Assembly: GCA_964629635.1 (NCBI GenBank)
Contig: CAZVQS010000001.1
Span: 124,001 to 188,000, forward strand
DNA from: YC2-FULL-38-9 sp964629635
GTDB lineage: Bacteria; Patescibacteriota; Microgenomatia; UBA1406; GWC2-37-13
Direction: 5' to 3'
Length of the DNA: 64,000 nt
Part shown: positions 41,995 to 51,409 of the stretch, one piece after another
Numbering within the stretch: the stretch's first letter is position 1
Layout of the letters: each line of letters begins with the position of its first letter
The notes under the pieces: model-generated
The model's database searches: none
What the model was told of the DNA's origin: nothing
Seen by the model: only the letters and a program-made list of their open reading frames with translations
Position numbers and translations under genes: made by a program

Positions 41995-42885
41995 ATGGAA
42001 CGCCATACCCTTACCCTCAAGTCAATGCTCGTTCTCGTGACGGTCGGAATCCTGGGCGGGATCGCACCCATATTCATGAAATTTGCGCTTGCCGATTTTA
42101 CGCCTGCGGAGATTGCGTTCAGCAGGTTTTTCGGCGCATCACTCATCCTGATACCGGCTGCCGTCATCACCCGGTCGTTCCGCATGAGCAAACGGCAGGT
42201 GCTTCCGGTATTTGCCGCATCGCTCCTGTTTGCGGGCAACATCAACCTGTTCATTCTCGGCCTTCCGCTCACGACTTCTATCGCATCCCAGATACTGTAC
42301 CTCCTTGTTCCGGCACTGGTACTTGTCTTATCCATCGCGCTTTTCCATGAACGCATACGCGCCCGGCATCTTATCAGCATTGCCGCAGGAATACTCGGCG
42401 GCGTCCTCCTGGTCGGCCGCGCAGGTGCTGATACGTTTTCCACATCGCTCGGTACAGCGCAGGGGAACGGAGTCGTCCTGGGGGCGGTCCTCTCCTGGTC
42501 GCTCTATCTGGTCTTGTCAAAAAAATTAAGCAAAACGTGCAGTCCCTTTACCCTGCTCGTTGCCAACTGCCTGACGACTGCAGTCGTTTCGGGAATTATT
42601 CTCATCTGGTCGAACGTGAATATAGTACGGACGTATATGAATGCCTCATCTCTAAGCATTTCCCACATTCTGCTTCTTATTTTCACGAACTCGCTTCTGT
42701 TTTTCTTCCTCTACCAGTGGCTCATAAAGCAGGTAAAACCGTTCACCGCGTCCCTGTCAACATACATTGGACTCCTCGCAACGGCACTCACCGCGGCAAC
42801 GCTCCTGCATGAACAGATTAACGCACAGCTTATTCTCAGCACGCTTCTTCTCCTCATCAGCTCATATATATCGCTGAAAAAATAG
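41995..42885 (+). CDS. EamA/DMT-family transporter
   Basis: 296 residues with ten hydrophobic segments in two EamA repeats. Typical elements are GGIAPIFMKFALADFTPAEI (about 19-38), the repeat boundary near 140-155 and a second-half start GVVLGAVLSWSLYLVLSKKL. Members export metabolites or amino acids; the substrate cannot be told. It starts 1 bp after the dockerin gene and is 52 bp from the dockerin-amidase gene, so it is embedded in the surface operon. Confidence 0.88.
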   Translation: MERHTLTLKSMLVLVTVGILGGIAPIFMKFALADFTPAEIAFSRFFGASLILIPAAVITRSFRMSKRQVLPVFAASLLFAGNINLFILGLPLTTSIASQILYLLVPALVLVLSIALFHERIRARHLISIAAGILGGVLLVGRAGADTFSTSLGTAQGNGVVLGAVLSWSLYLVLSKKLSKTCSPFTLLVANCLTTAVVSGIILIWSNVNIVRTYMNASSLSISHILLLIFTNSLLFFFLYQWLIKQVKPFTASLSTYIGLLATALTAATLLHEQINAQLILSTLLLLISSYISLKK

Positions 42886-42937
42886 TGGCCGTACCAAATC
42901 CGCGTACATAGACCTGTTCCGTATATTAAGATGAAGT

Positions 42938-44425
42938 ATGGGAGAAACCTACATGAAACGGCTCATTCCGTACACGTTCTCCCTGGTGGCATGCGTATTC
43001 TTCTTTCTCCTTGCGGTCATTCTGTTTTCCCGGCTTGCGCTCTCAAGCAAAGCGTCAGACGGATCCGTAACTCTCAGGATCCTGACGCAGGGAATCCACC
43101 GCCAGGGAGATACGCTCAAAGCGCGGATCATATTCTATAACGGACCCGAAAAAACGTTTGAAGAACAGGCTGTGCCGTTTGCCTTTGTTTCGGGCGCATT
43201 TCAAGCAACCGTCAGTTTTGCCTCGGGATTCAACTATGCGGACCGGTACGCCCTCTTCGTAAAACCGGAAAAACATGCTGCACGGATCTTCTGCAATGAT
43301 CAGCTCACAGGAAAAACCTGCACAACTCCCTATTTCGCGTTTCTCGAAAAGAACAACACTGTCGACCTTACCCCCCATGTATTCCTGGCAGGAGACATAC
43401 CTCCCGGCAACGGCAAAGTGGATGCGGCGGACATGTCCATGATTATGCGGGACCTCGGAAAAATGGCATCCGGCGAAGCGTCAACGGACGTGAACAATGA
43501 TAAGATTACCGATGTGGTGGATTATTCCCTCGCGCTCTATTCCCTCGCCCAGCAGGCGCAGGACGACACGGTGCATTTGACGAGGTATACCCCATCGCCG
43601 ACTGCCAGCCCTTCCGCGACCGTTACTCCGGCGCCATCCCTGAAGCCGACTGTCCCGCCGAGCGCAACCCCGGCTCCGCCGGCGCCTACTCCATCCCTCA
43701 AGCCGACCGCAACCCCTCCTCCCCCCACCCCCACGCGCGTGCCCACTCCGACCGTCCCCCCTACCCCGACCCCGCTTCCCAAATACGGCAAAAACTGCAC
43801 GAACGGCACCGCAAAAGTCACGAAACCCCTGAACCCGAAATGGAACCTCAACGTACTGCCGGTGCCGTATGGCCACAGCCAGTACATGTGCGTGAACGCG
43901 TCAAACGTGGTGCTCCACTGGAGCGACAGCCCGAATTTCCTGGGCAACGGGGCCACCTGGGGCGCACTCAACAGCCGCAACCGCCTGTGCGGACTCGCGA
44001 TCGACGACAAGGAAACACTCCAGATGTCCAACTTCTATGACGACAAGGTTACCTGGGAAGGATGTTCGACGCTGGATGACGCCATTAACATCGAAATTAA
44101 CGGCACCATGTTCGACCTCTGGTACGACGGGAAATGCAACATCGTCAATCCGAAAAACAACAAGGCGCTTGCTGCAGGCGAACTCGAGCAGAAAAAGCAG
44201 CAGATCGCAAACCAATACGGGGTTTCGTCCAGCGTCATGGATTGGGAAAACGAACGGTACGTGGCGATCATGGAAGCGCAGGAAAAACGGGTCCTTGACG
44301 CGGTCCGCTATCTCCTTTTGTTTTATGATATCCCGAAGGAAAAGGTAACCGGACACTTCAAGGTCTCACCCGGAAAAATAGATCCGGGCGCCCGGTTCCT
44401 CGATTGCATCATCGGGAAGCTGTAA
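42938..44425 (+). CDS. dockerin-bearing N-acetylmuramoyl-L-alanine amidase (Amidase_2/PGRP fold)
   Basis: 495 residues. A membrane anchor (about 10-33) and a beta domain like that of 40926 come first, then a dockerin pair (GDIPPGNGKVDAADMSMIMR about 152-171, TDVNNDKITDVVDYSLALYS about 181-200) and a Pro/Thr/Ser linker (about 215-285). The catalytic domain (about 300-490) has VLHWSDSPNF (zinc His), DAINIEINGT (the strand with the conserved Glu) and VTGHFKVSPGKIDPGARF, matching GHxxVSPGRKxDPG of Amidase_2. The family cleaves the lactyl-alanine bond of peptidoglycan, so this enzyme may remodel the own wall or attack neighbours. Met6 (42953) is an alternative start. Confidence 0.8.
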   Translation: MGETYMKRLIPYTFSLVACVFFFLLAVILFSRLALSSKASDGSVTLRILTQGIHRQGDTLKARIIFYNGPEKTFEEQAVPFAFVSGAFQATVSFASGFNYADRYALFVKPEKHAARIFCNDQLTGKTCTTPYFAFLEKNNTVDLTPHVFLAGDIPPGNGKVDAADMSMIMRDLGKMASGEASTDVNNDKITDVVDYSLALYSLAQQAQDDTVHLTRYTPSPTASPSATVTPAPSLKPTVPPSATPAPPAPTPSLKPTATPPPPTPTRVPTPTVPPTPTPLPKYGKNCTNGTAKVTKPLNPKWNLNVLPVPYGHSQYMCVNASNVVLHWSDSPNFLGNGATWGALNSRNRLCGLAIDDKETLQMSNFYDDKVTWEGCSTLDDAINIEINGTMFDLWYDGKCNIVNPKNNKALAAGELEQKKQQIANQYGVSSSVMDWENERYVAIMEAQEKRVLDAVRYLLLFYDIPKEKVTGHFKVSPGKIDPGARFLDCIIGKL

Positions 44426-44496
44426 TCCCTGTCTTACCCCACATTTCTACCTGACGTGAAATTTATCAGAAAAACTCCAGGAAAACCATTCCAGCC

Positions 44497-44525
44497 ATAA
44501 AAAAATCCGGACATACGTCCGGATT
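44497..44525 (-). terminator. bidirectional Rho-independent terminator
   Basis: A 9-bp perfect stem AATCCGGAC/GTCCGGATT with a 4-nt loop (44504-44525), followed on the minus strand by a run of seven T. It ends transcription of the tRNA-Lys unit and, with a shorter T run, could stop the convergent amidase operon. Confidence 0.85.
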
Positions 44526-44532
44526 TTACGTG

Positions 44533-44605
44533 TGAGCCCACAGGGACTCGAACCCTGAACCAACAGCTTAAAAGGCTGCTGCTCTACCAGTTGAGCTATA
44601 GGCCC
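44533..44605 (-). tRNA. tRNA-Lys (anticodon TTT)
   Basis: Acceptor GGGCCTA/TGGGCTC, D stem GCTC/GAGC, anticodon stem GCAGC/GCTGT with loop CTTTTAA, T arm CAGGG-TTCGAGT-CCCTG. Anticodon TTT reads AAA/AAG. Discriminator A; CCA not encoded. It lies downstream of typA on the same strand and just before a terminator. Confidence 0.95.
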
Positions 44606-44660
44606 TTGAAAATACTGCAGAAACGGAACTTTATTATTCTATCAACCGGATGCTCCTTTA

Positions 44661-46502
44661 TCAAGCCTCCTGGATATCCCGCAGCCGCCGTTCCTGCACC
44701 CGCCGTCCGACCGTTTCAAGCCACTTCTTCCGTATGCGCAGGCTTTGGGGGGTGACTTCCAGGTATTCGTCATCGGCAATAAAGTCAAGCGACTGTTCAA
44801 GAGACAATACGGTCGGCGGCACGATATTGACCGATACGCCTTCTCCGGCTGACCGGTTGTTCGTGAGCTGTTTTGCCTTGCAGATATTGACCTCGATGTC
44901 ATCCTGCTTGTTTGCGATGCCGACCACCATGCCTTCATACACCTCGGTGCCGTGCCCCACAAACAGGATGCCGCGTTCCTGGATCTTGCCGATCGAATAA
45001 TTGTATGCCATGCCGGGCTTCACCGCAACGAGCGCGCCATTTCTGGTCGCGTCCATTTTCGTGCCTTTCGGCTCGTACCCGAGAAAATAGGAATGAAGCT
45101 GGGCGGTCCCCCGCGTTTTCGTGAGCAGGGAGTTGCGGATGCCAAGAAGGTTCTGGCTCGCGATCTTATATATGATTCTTGTCCGTTTATCATCCTTTTT
45201 CATATCGAGCATTGATCCCCGGCGTTTGCCCATTTCCTCGGTGATGAGGCCGAAAAACTCCTCATCCACCTCAATGGTCACTTCCTCGTACGGCTCGCAG
45301 ATTTCCCCGTTAATGGTTTTATAGATTACCTGGGGCTTCGATACTTCCATTTCATATCCTTCACGCCTCATCGCCTCGATAAGCATCGCAAGGTGCAGCT
45401 CGCCGCGGCCCGACACGATGAATTTGGCAGTTTCGCCGTCATCCTCAACCCGGAGGCCGAGATTCGTCTCGATTTCCTTCATGAGACGCTCGCGCAGCTG
45501 CCGGGAAGTCGTATACTTTCCTTCCTTCCCCGCAAACGGGCTGGTATTCGGACCGATCGTGATTTTTATGGTAGGCTCCTCGACCGCAATGGAAGGCAGG
45601 CTCTGGGGGAAAGCGGGATCGCACACCGTCTGGCCGATCGTGAGGTTCGGGATGCCGGCGAGCGTTGCGATATCGCCCGCATACGCCGCATCGACCTCCA
45701 CCCGGTTCAGACCGTTTGTGGTATAGAGCTTGGAAACTTTGTAGGTGCCGAGCGTCTTATTGTTGTCAACAAGCGCAACGGTCTGGTCTTTCTTCAGGGT
45801 GCCCTGATGGATCTTGCCGATACACAAACGACCGACGTAATTGTCGTAGTCAAGTGTGGAAATGAGCATCTGGAGCGGTTTGTCCTCACGCTCGGCAACG
45901 TTGGGGAATTCGCGCAGAATGGTATCGAAAAGCGGCGTCAGGTCTCCCGGTGTTTCCGCCGAATACCTGTCGGGAAGCTTATAGAACGATTTTCCGTCCC
46001 GGCCGACCGCGAAAAGCGTCACGAACTCCAGGGAAGAATCGTCATCCGCAAGCTCCAGAAACAGGTTTTCGACCTCGGATATGACTTCCTCCGGCCGCGC
46101 GTCCCGCTTGTCGATCTTGTTGATGACGAGGATGATTTTCAAACCCTGCTGCAGCGCCTTTTTCAGCACGAACTTCGTCTGGGGAAGGGGCCCTTCGGCT
46201 GCGTCCACGAGAAGGACCGCGCCTGAGGCCATATTGATCGTGCGCTCCACCTCTCCGCCGAAATCGGCATGTCCGGGGGTATCGATAATATTGATTTTCG
46301 TGTCCTTGTAGAAAATGGAGGTATTTTTCGCGAGGATGGTAATGCCCTTTTCGCGCTCCAGTTCGTTTGAATCCATGATGAGCTCCTGGCTCATTTCCTT
46401 CTGGTTGTCGCGGAAGGTCTTGGTTTGCTTGAGAAGCGCATCCACAAGCGTTGTTTTTCCGTGGTCCACATGGGCGATAATGACGATATTTCTGATTTCC
46501 AT
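44661..46502 (-). CDS. typA: ribosome-associated GTPase TypA/BipA
   Basis: 613 residues, full family length. G1 AHVDHGKTT (about 10-18), switch and G2 REKGITILAKN, G3 DTPGHADFGG, G4 NKID, then EF-G-like domain II, domains III and V, and the BipA-specific C-terminal region (GKIQERGILFVGHGTEVYEG onwards). TypA binds ribosomes and supports assembly and stress-time translation. The gene is followed by tRNA-Lys on the same strand. No Shine-Dalgarno sequence is seen. Confidence 0.95.
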   Translation of the reverse strand: MEIRNIVIIAHVDHGKTTLVDALLKQTKTFRDNQKEMSQELIMDSNELEREKGITILAKNTSIFYKDTKINIIDTPGHADFGGEVERTINMASGAVLLVDAAEGPLPQTKFVLKKALQQGLKIILVINKIDKRDARPEEVISEVENLFLELADDDSSLEFVTLFAVGRDGKSFYKLPDRYSAETPGDLTPLFDTILREFPNVAEREDKPLQMLISTLDYDNYVGRLCIGKIHQGTLKKDQTVALVDNNKTLGTYKVSKLYTTNGLNRVEVDAAYAGDIATLAGIPNLTIGQTVCDPAFPQSLPSIAVEEPTIKITIGPNTSPFAGKEGKYTTSRQLRERLMKEIETNLGLRVEDDGETAKFIVSGRGELHLAMLIEAMRREGYEMEVSKPQVIYKTINGEICEPYEEVTIEVDEEFFGLITEEMGKRRGSMLDMKKDDKRTRIIYKIASQNLLGIRNSLLTKTRGTAQLHSYFLGYEPKGTKMDATRNGALVAVKPGMAYNYSIGKIQERGILFVGHGTEVYEGMVVGIANKQDDIEVNICKAKQLTNNRSAGEGVSVNIVPPTVLSLEQSLDFIADDEYLEVTPQSLRIRKKWLETVGRRVQERRLRDIQEA

Positions 46503-46609
46503 ATGATATGAACGCGATTCGAAATGTTTATGCGTAATTCAGGGAAGACTTCCTCCTGGAACGCAGACTACATAATCCAATCTGATCAAGCCTCTATTAT
46601 ACTACCTGA

Positions 46610-48202
46610 TCACGCCTCATACAAGGCTTTTGCAATCTGGGCGACGCACCTGCCGGTCTTACCGTCCCGGTCAGGACCTTCAACCTCGGTAATGGTTCCT
46701 TTGACTACAACACCGGTCCGCGGATGCGGAATGCCGAACGACATGCCAAGCTGTCTCGATACCCTGCTCGTTTCACGGATGAATTCAAGCGCCTGATCCG
46801 CAAGAAAACCACCCGGAGGTACTTCAAACACCTGGTAGGGGTGCTCTTGCCCGCCGTACCTCATCCATTCCTTGCCGAAATCGGTCAGTTCGTTCAAAGG
46901 ACCACTCAAAGCAAGGGCAATCTCCCTTTTTTTCCGCTCTCCTGCCGCGACAAGCTCTGCAATATGCTCTTTTGTGATATTCATCCTGTTCCCCGATTTC
47001 GCGTAGCGCCTTATTTCGTTCTCCGCAAGCACCGCTTCGGCAATCAGACGGGAAACCATATCCACATTACCCGGGTATTCGCGGATACCGTAGGAAAGCA
47101 CCTTGCTCCAGGGAGAATACGCGGTTGCGGTAATGCCCTCTTTTTCCAGATCGAGCCCGTCCGCGTCAAGGCAGAAAAGCACGTGCTTGACGCCTTGCCG
47201 TTTGAACTGCTGCAACTTTTCCGTCAGTAGTTTTTTTGCTTTATCCATGTTAACCTGCCCGAAAGCTGAAAGGTATCCGGAGGGCATGGACAGCCTGTCC
47301 CTGTTCGGTTCATATACGAGAACATGCGTTGTATATTTTCCCAGAAAATCCAGCGCGACCGGATCGGATGCGAAAGCATTCGCTTCCAAAAGCTCCCGGA
47401 AAGCCGGAACAAGCGGATCAAGATTGGCTCCGCTTCGGATCTGCCAGTCTATTTCCATAGCTGACGCCAGATAAGATTCCAAATCTCCCGGTTTGCTTCT
47501 TTTCCTCAACTCCGAAGCTACGTCAAGCTCGTTACCCATCAGACCGATCGTCACCCCTTCGGTATACTCCTTTACGAACGAGTCGGGCATGCCGAAGATC
47601 GCGATACCTCCGATACCTGTTTGGAGGAGTCCGTTCATGAAACTTGCCTTGACGGTCTGGTCCAGGTTCCAAACCCCGTCAAAATGTTTATCAATGACGA
47701 CCATGGCGACTTCCTCCGGCCTTACCCCTTCCTTGACAAGCGCGGTAAAGAGAGGCAGATCAGCCGCATGGGAGGAAGCAACCGGCACGATACTGCGGAC
47801 TGGCTCCGAACGGGAGAAATAGCGCAGGTACCATTCGTGAAGATCAAAAAGGCTCCTCAAAGGCGGGGCATCGGTTCCTGGTTCGCCTTCCCTGAACCGC
47901 GGCGCCCGGCGTATGCCTTCCATTGATTCAAGCAGGTATTCAGCGTTCCGCTGCACCATCGGGTACAGAAGATCGTCCATGGTCCGTTTTGGCCGACGGT
48001 CAACCGATGTTACCGCGTAGTAGCAGCCGTTAAGGAGTTCATGGTTGCGTCTGAATGTGTCCGGCTTGAACAGGTGAAGCAAGTGGGGATACATTCCCTC
48101 AGGTTCATTGGGCAAGCGAAGCCGCGGTACCGGCAAAATACCAAACCGCTCAACCCCTTCCCCTTCGCTCCGTATAGATTTGTGACGTTTTCTCTCTCCC
48201 AT
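46610..48202 (-). CDS. arginase/ureohydrolase-fold metalloenzyme, divergent, 530 aa
   Basis: The chain keeps all metal-ligand motifs of the arginase superfamily: His in SSHAADL (His145), DxHxD as DKHFD (171-175) and DxDxxD as DADGLD (346-351). It is much longer than classic arginases or agmatinases (about 300), with extra N-terminal (about 125 residues) and C-terminal (about 100 residues) parts, and the long stretch between motifs is unusual. The usual GGDHS context is not present, so substrate specificity is open; it could hydrolyse a guanidino or related C-N bond. No signal peptide. TATA-rich sequence 8-16 nt upstream is the likely -10. Confidence 0.6.
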   Translation of the reverse strand: MGERKRHKSIRSEGEGVERFGILPVPRLRLPNEPEGMYPHLLHLFKPDTFRRNHELLNGCYYAVTSVDRRPKRTMDDLLYPMVQRNAEYLLESMEGIRRAPRFREGEPGTDAPPLRSLFDLHEWYLRYFSRSEPVRSIVPVASSHAADLPLFTALVKEGVRPEEVAMVVIDKHFDGVWNLDQTVKASFMNGLLQTGIGGIAIFGMPDSFVKEYTEGVTIGLMGNELDVASELRKRSKPGDLESYLASAMEIDWQIRSGANLDPLVPAFRELLEANAFASDPVALDFLGKYTTHVLVYEPNRDRLSMPSGYLSAFGQVNMDKAKKLLTEKLQQFKRQGVKHVLFCLDADGLDLEKEGITATAYSPWSKVLSYGIREYPGNVDMVSRLIAEAVLAENEIRRYAKSGNRMNITKEHIAELVAAGERKKREIALALSGPLNELTDFGKEWMRYGGQEHPYQVFEVPPGGFLADQALEFIRETSRVSRQLGMSFGIPHPRTGVVVKGTITEVEGPDRDGKTGRCVAQIAKALYEA

Positions 48203-48472
48203 ATTTACCTATAGTATATTATACACCAAAATAACTAAATACTATAAGTTGTTCTATTTTTCAATACCCTTTATTGACATATGACCTATAAAAAATAGTA
48301 CAAAATATGGAGCCTTATGACAATCCTCTATTTATATTTCACGGCCCAATCGTGGAAAATGGAATGGAAACAAATTATGTGGATAACTTGGGGATAAAAG
48401 CTCTCCTGATCATTACCGGTAAGCGGTGGAGAAACTGACTATGTTTGCACTGAGGAGCAAAATGACGAAGTG

Positions 48473-48543
48473 TTGCCCAGCCTGGACTCGAACCAGGATA
48501 GATAGATCCAGAGTCTATCGTCCTACCATTAGACGACCGGGCA
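48473..48543 (-). tRNA. tRNA-Gln (anticodon CTG)
   Basis: Acceptor TGCCCGG/CTGGGCA, anticodon stem ATAGA/TCTAT with loop CTCTGGA, T arm CCTGG-TTCGAGT-CCAGG. Anticodon CTG reads CAG. The first pair is T-A, as in many tRNA-Gln. Discriminator A. Confidence 0.93.
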
Positions 48544-48677
48544 TATCGATCCTGATATTGTACCAGAAAACGGGAGATTTGTGCTCGTTCTGTTGGCGGT
48601 TCGGCTTCTGCACGGAATCCGACATACTGCGCTCCCGCGCGGAAACGCCCCGGACATGCCGATAACCGTCCGAAACA

Positions 48678-51272
48678 TTATGAAGCGATGACAAGGTTAA
48701 GGATCTTGCCGGGTACGTAAATGACCTTCGGTTTCCCGGTTCCGGTAAACTTTCTTACCTTGTCGCTCTCCAAAGCCCTCTTTACTATATCTTCCTGAGT
48801 CATTTTTAAGGAAACGGTAATAATATCCCTCACTTTTCCGTTAACCTGCACAGGTATTTTTATTTCTGCATCGTCATTATGCTCTATCTCAACAACCGGC
48901 CAGGAGGAAACACATACGGATTTATTCTCCTTGAACACGTCTCTCCAGAGTTTTTCCGCCAAAAAAGGAGCGAACGGAGAAAGGATCTGGAGGAATTTTT
49001 TGGCTTCCTGATAAGGCAAAGCCGCATTTCCCTTTTCCCATGCGTTCAGGAACTCCATCATGGAGGCGATTGCAGTGTTGAACTTCGTCACCGATATGTC
49101 TTGACCCACTTTCCTTACCGTTTTTTCAAGGACCGCTAACAGTTCTCTTACTTCCTTATCACCTTCACGTCCGTTTATCTTGTCAGACGTATAATATAAC
49201 TGCCAAATACGGTTCAGAAAGCGGAACGCCCCTTGCAGCGCCTTGATCGACCAGGAGATCTCCATATTAAAGGGCGCCATAAACATTTCATAGATGCGCA
49301 GCGTATCCGCGCCATATTCCGCAATGACATCGTCCGGATTGATGACATTGCCGAGCGACTTGCTCATCTTACGGTGATCCTCCGCGAGCACCATACCGAC
49401 ATTTCGCAGCCTGAGAAACGGCTCCGGAAAGTTCAAAAGCCCCAGATCCTGCAATGCCTTCACCCAGAAGCGCGCGTAGAGCAAGTGGAGGACCGCATGC
49501 TCTGCTCCGCCCAAGTACCAGTCAACCGGCGCCCACGTGTCCATATCTTCGCGCTTCCAGGGGATACCGGTCGCCGTATCCCATCCGGGCGAGGCGAATT
49601 TGAGGAAGTACCAGCACGATCCCGCCCAGTTGGGCATGGTGTCGGTTTCCCGCTTTCCCGTTTTTCCGCAGCGGGGGCATTTCGCCTCCGTGAAACCGGC
49701 AATCGTTGAAAGCGGCGATTCCCCGGTTCCGGTCGGTTCGTAACTTTTCACATACGGCAGTTCAAGCGGCAGCTGCGACTCCGGGATCGGAAACCATCCG
49801 GCCATTTCCTGTTCTATAGTTTGATCTACTTTAGATATGTTTTGATATGTTTTTTGGAATGTTTTTCCCTCTTCGGTGCTCCACCAGGATACGCCCTCCT
49901 TTGCGCATGATTCACAGTACACCATGGGAATCGGCTCGCCCCAGTACCGCTGGCGGGAGAATATCCAGTCGCGCAGGTGATAAGTCACCACCCGCTTGCC
50001 GTACCCTTTTTCCTCCATGTATTCCATGATCTTCTTGGTCGCATCATGAATATCCATGCCGTCAAGAAATGAGGAATTGACCATCAATCCTTCTTCCTCC
50101 TGCACCTGATTCCGGTCCGTAATGGGCCCGGCATCCTTATCCTTGCCGACAACCACCCGCAGGATATCGATCCCGTACTCTTTCGCAAACTCAAAGTCCC
50201 GCATGTCATGCCCCGGCACGCCTACAACCGCTCCGGTCCCGAAATTCATAAGCACGAAGTCGGATACCCACAGAGGCATCCTGCGGCCGTTTAATGTATT
50301 CACCGCATAGAAACCGGTGAAAACACCCGTTTTTTTCCGGCCTTCCGCTTCCCGCTCCATCTCGGATTTTGAAACAGACGTTTCAACATATGTTTTAATT
50401 TCCTTTAATTTCGCGGCTCCTACGGCTATCGTGCCTTCCAGGATTTTTTTTACGAACCCGTGCTCGGGCGCCAGAACTACGAAGGTCGCGCCGAAATTCG
50501 TGTCAGGCCGGGTGGTGAAACAGGTGATTTCATCGATTAAACCCGTCCCCGCTTCCGCAACCACCTGGTAGGTAATATTAATCCCTTCCTTTTTGCCGAT
50601 CCAATGCTTCTGCATCTCCAGGATACCGTCCGGCCAGTCCAGCCCTTTCAGGTCCTCAAGAAGGCGCTCCGCATAGGTGGTGATCCTGAATATCCATTGG
50701 GGCAGGTCTTTTTTTGTGATGGGGTTTCCGCACCGTTCGTGGGTGCCGTTTGCCAGAACTTCCTCCTCGGCAAGGCCGGTCTTGCAGGACGGGCAGAAAT
50801 TGATGGGCGTATTTTTTTTGTAGAGAAGACCCATCTTGAAAAACTGCATAAAGAGCCACTGGGTGTGGCGGTAGTAGTCGGGGTCGGTCGTCGCAAATTC
50901 ACGGCTCCAGTCGTAGGACAGACCCAGGTTCTGCATCTGGCCCTTAAAATTGGCGATATTGCCCGGTACGATATCCATCGGATTCTTCTTCGCCTTGATC
51001 GCCGCGTTTTCCGCAGGCAGCCCGAACGCGTCCCAGCCCATGGGGTGCAGGACGCTTGAGCCTTTCATCCGAAAATACCGGGCCATGACATCGGTACCGG
51101 TATAAATGCGGACATGCCCCACATGAAGTCCCGCTCCCGACGGATACGGGAACATGGAAAGACAATACATTTTCGGCTTGTCTTTTGTAGGTGCCGGGGT
51201 GCGATATACTCCCTCCCGTTCCCACAGTTGTTTTATATCCTCCTCAAACAGTTTCGGCTGGTATTTGGTCAT
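48678..51272 (-). CDS. leuS: leucyl-tRNA synthetase
   Basis: 864 residues from ATG 51272, preferred over the longer frame to 51311 because that frame overlaps the promoter. The class I motif PSGAGLHVGH (HIGH box, about 38-47) and KMSKS (about 625) are present, with the CP1 editing domain (TCFTTRPDTNFGATFVVLAP), two zinc-like CxxC pairs in the 440-540 region and the C-terminal anticodon and leucyl-specific domains ending in the usual I-V-P-G-K-(I/L)-x-N-(L/I)-V. A complete, probably editing-competent enzyme. Promoter TTGTCA-18-TATAAT lies 9 nt upstream, leaving a leader of about 3 nt. Confidence 0.96.
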   Translation of the reverse strand: MTKYQPKLFEEDIKQLWEREGVYRTPAPTKDKPKMYCLSMFPYPSGAGLHVGHVRIYTGTDVMARYFRMKGSSVLHPMGWDAFGLPAENAAIKAKKNPMDIVPGNIANFKGQMQNLGLSYDWSREFATTDPDYYRHTQWLFMQFFKMGLLYKKNTPINFCPSCKTGLAEEEVLANGTHERCGNPITKKDLPQWIFRITTYAERLLEDLKGLDWPDGILEMQKHWIGKKEGINITYQVVAEAGTGLIDEITCFTTRPDTNFGATFVVLAPEHGFVKKILEGTIAVGAAKLKEIKTYVETSVSKSEMEREAEGRKKTGVFTGFYAVNTLNGRRMPLWVSDFVLMNFGTGAVVGVPGHDMRDFEFAKEYGIDILRVVVGKDKDAGPITDRNQVQEEEGLMVNSSFLDGMDIHDATKKIMEYMEEKGYGKRVVTYHLRDWIFSRQRYWGEPIPMVYCESCAKEGVSWWSTEEGKTFQKTYQNISKVDQTIEQEMAGWFPIPESQLPLELPYVKSYEPTGTGESPLSTIAGFTEAKCPRCGKTGKRETDTMPNWAGSCWYFLKFASPGWDTATGIPWKREDMDTWAPVDWYLGGAEHAVLHLLYARFWVKALQDLGLLNFPEPFLRLRNVGMVLAEDHRKMSKSLGNVINPDDVIAEYGADTLRIYEMFMAPFNMEISWSIKALQGAFRFLNRIWQLYYTSDKINGREGDKEVRELLAVLEKTVRKVGQDISVTKFNTAIASMMEFLNAWEKGNAALPYQEAKKFLQILSPFAPFLAEKLWRDVFKENKSVCVSSWPVVEIEHNDDAEIKIPVQVNGKVRDIITVSLKMTQEDIVKRALESDKVRKFTGTGKPKVIYVPGKILNLVIAS

Positions 51273-51281
51273 ATGATGAGC

Positions 51282-51311
51282 ATTATAACAAGTAGAGGGT
51301 TCCTTTGACAA
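51282..51311 (-). promoter_or_regulatory. sigma70-type promoter of leuS
   Basis: Minus strand TTGTCA (51311-51306), 18-nt spacer, TATAAT (51287-51282) preceded by TTGT. Position relative to ATG 51272 implies a very short leader. Confidence 0.65.
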
Positions 51312-51409
51312 GCTGCGGATTGTAAAGGACTTCCTGGAGGACCTGCCGGGTTATCCGGCCGGATATGCAGGAACGCCTTTACGTTTTGAGGCACTGCATA
51401 GCCCCAGAT

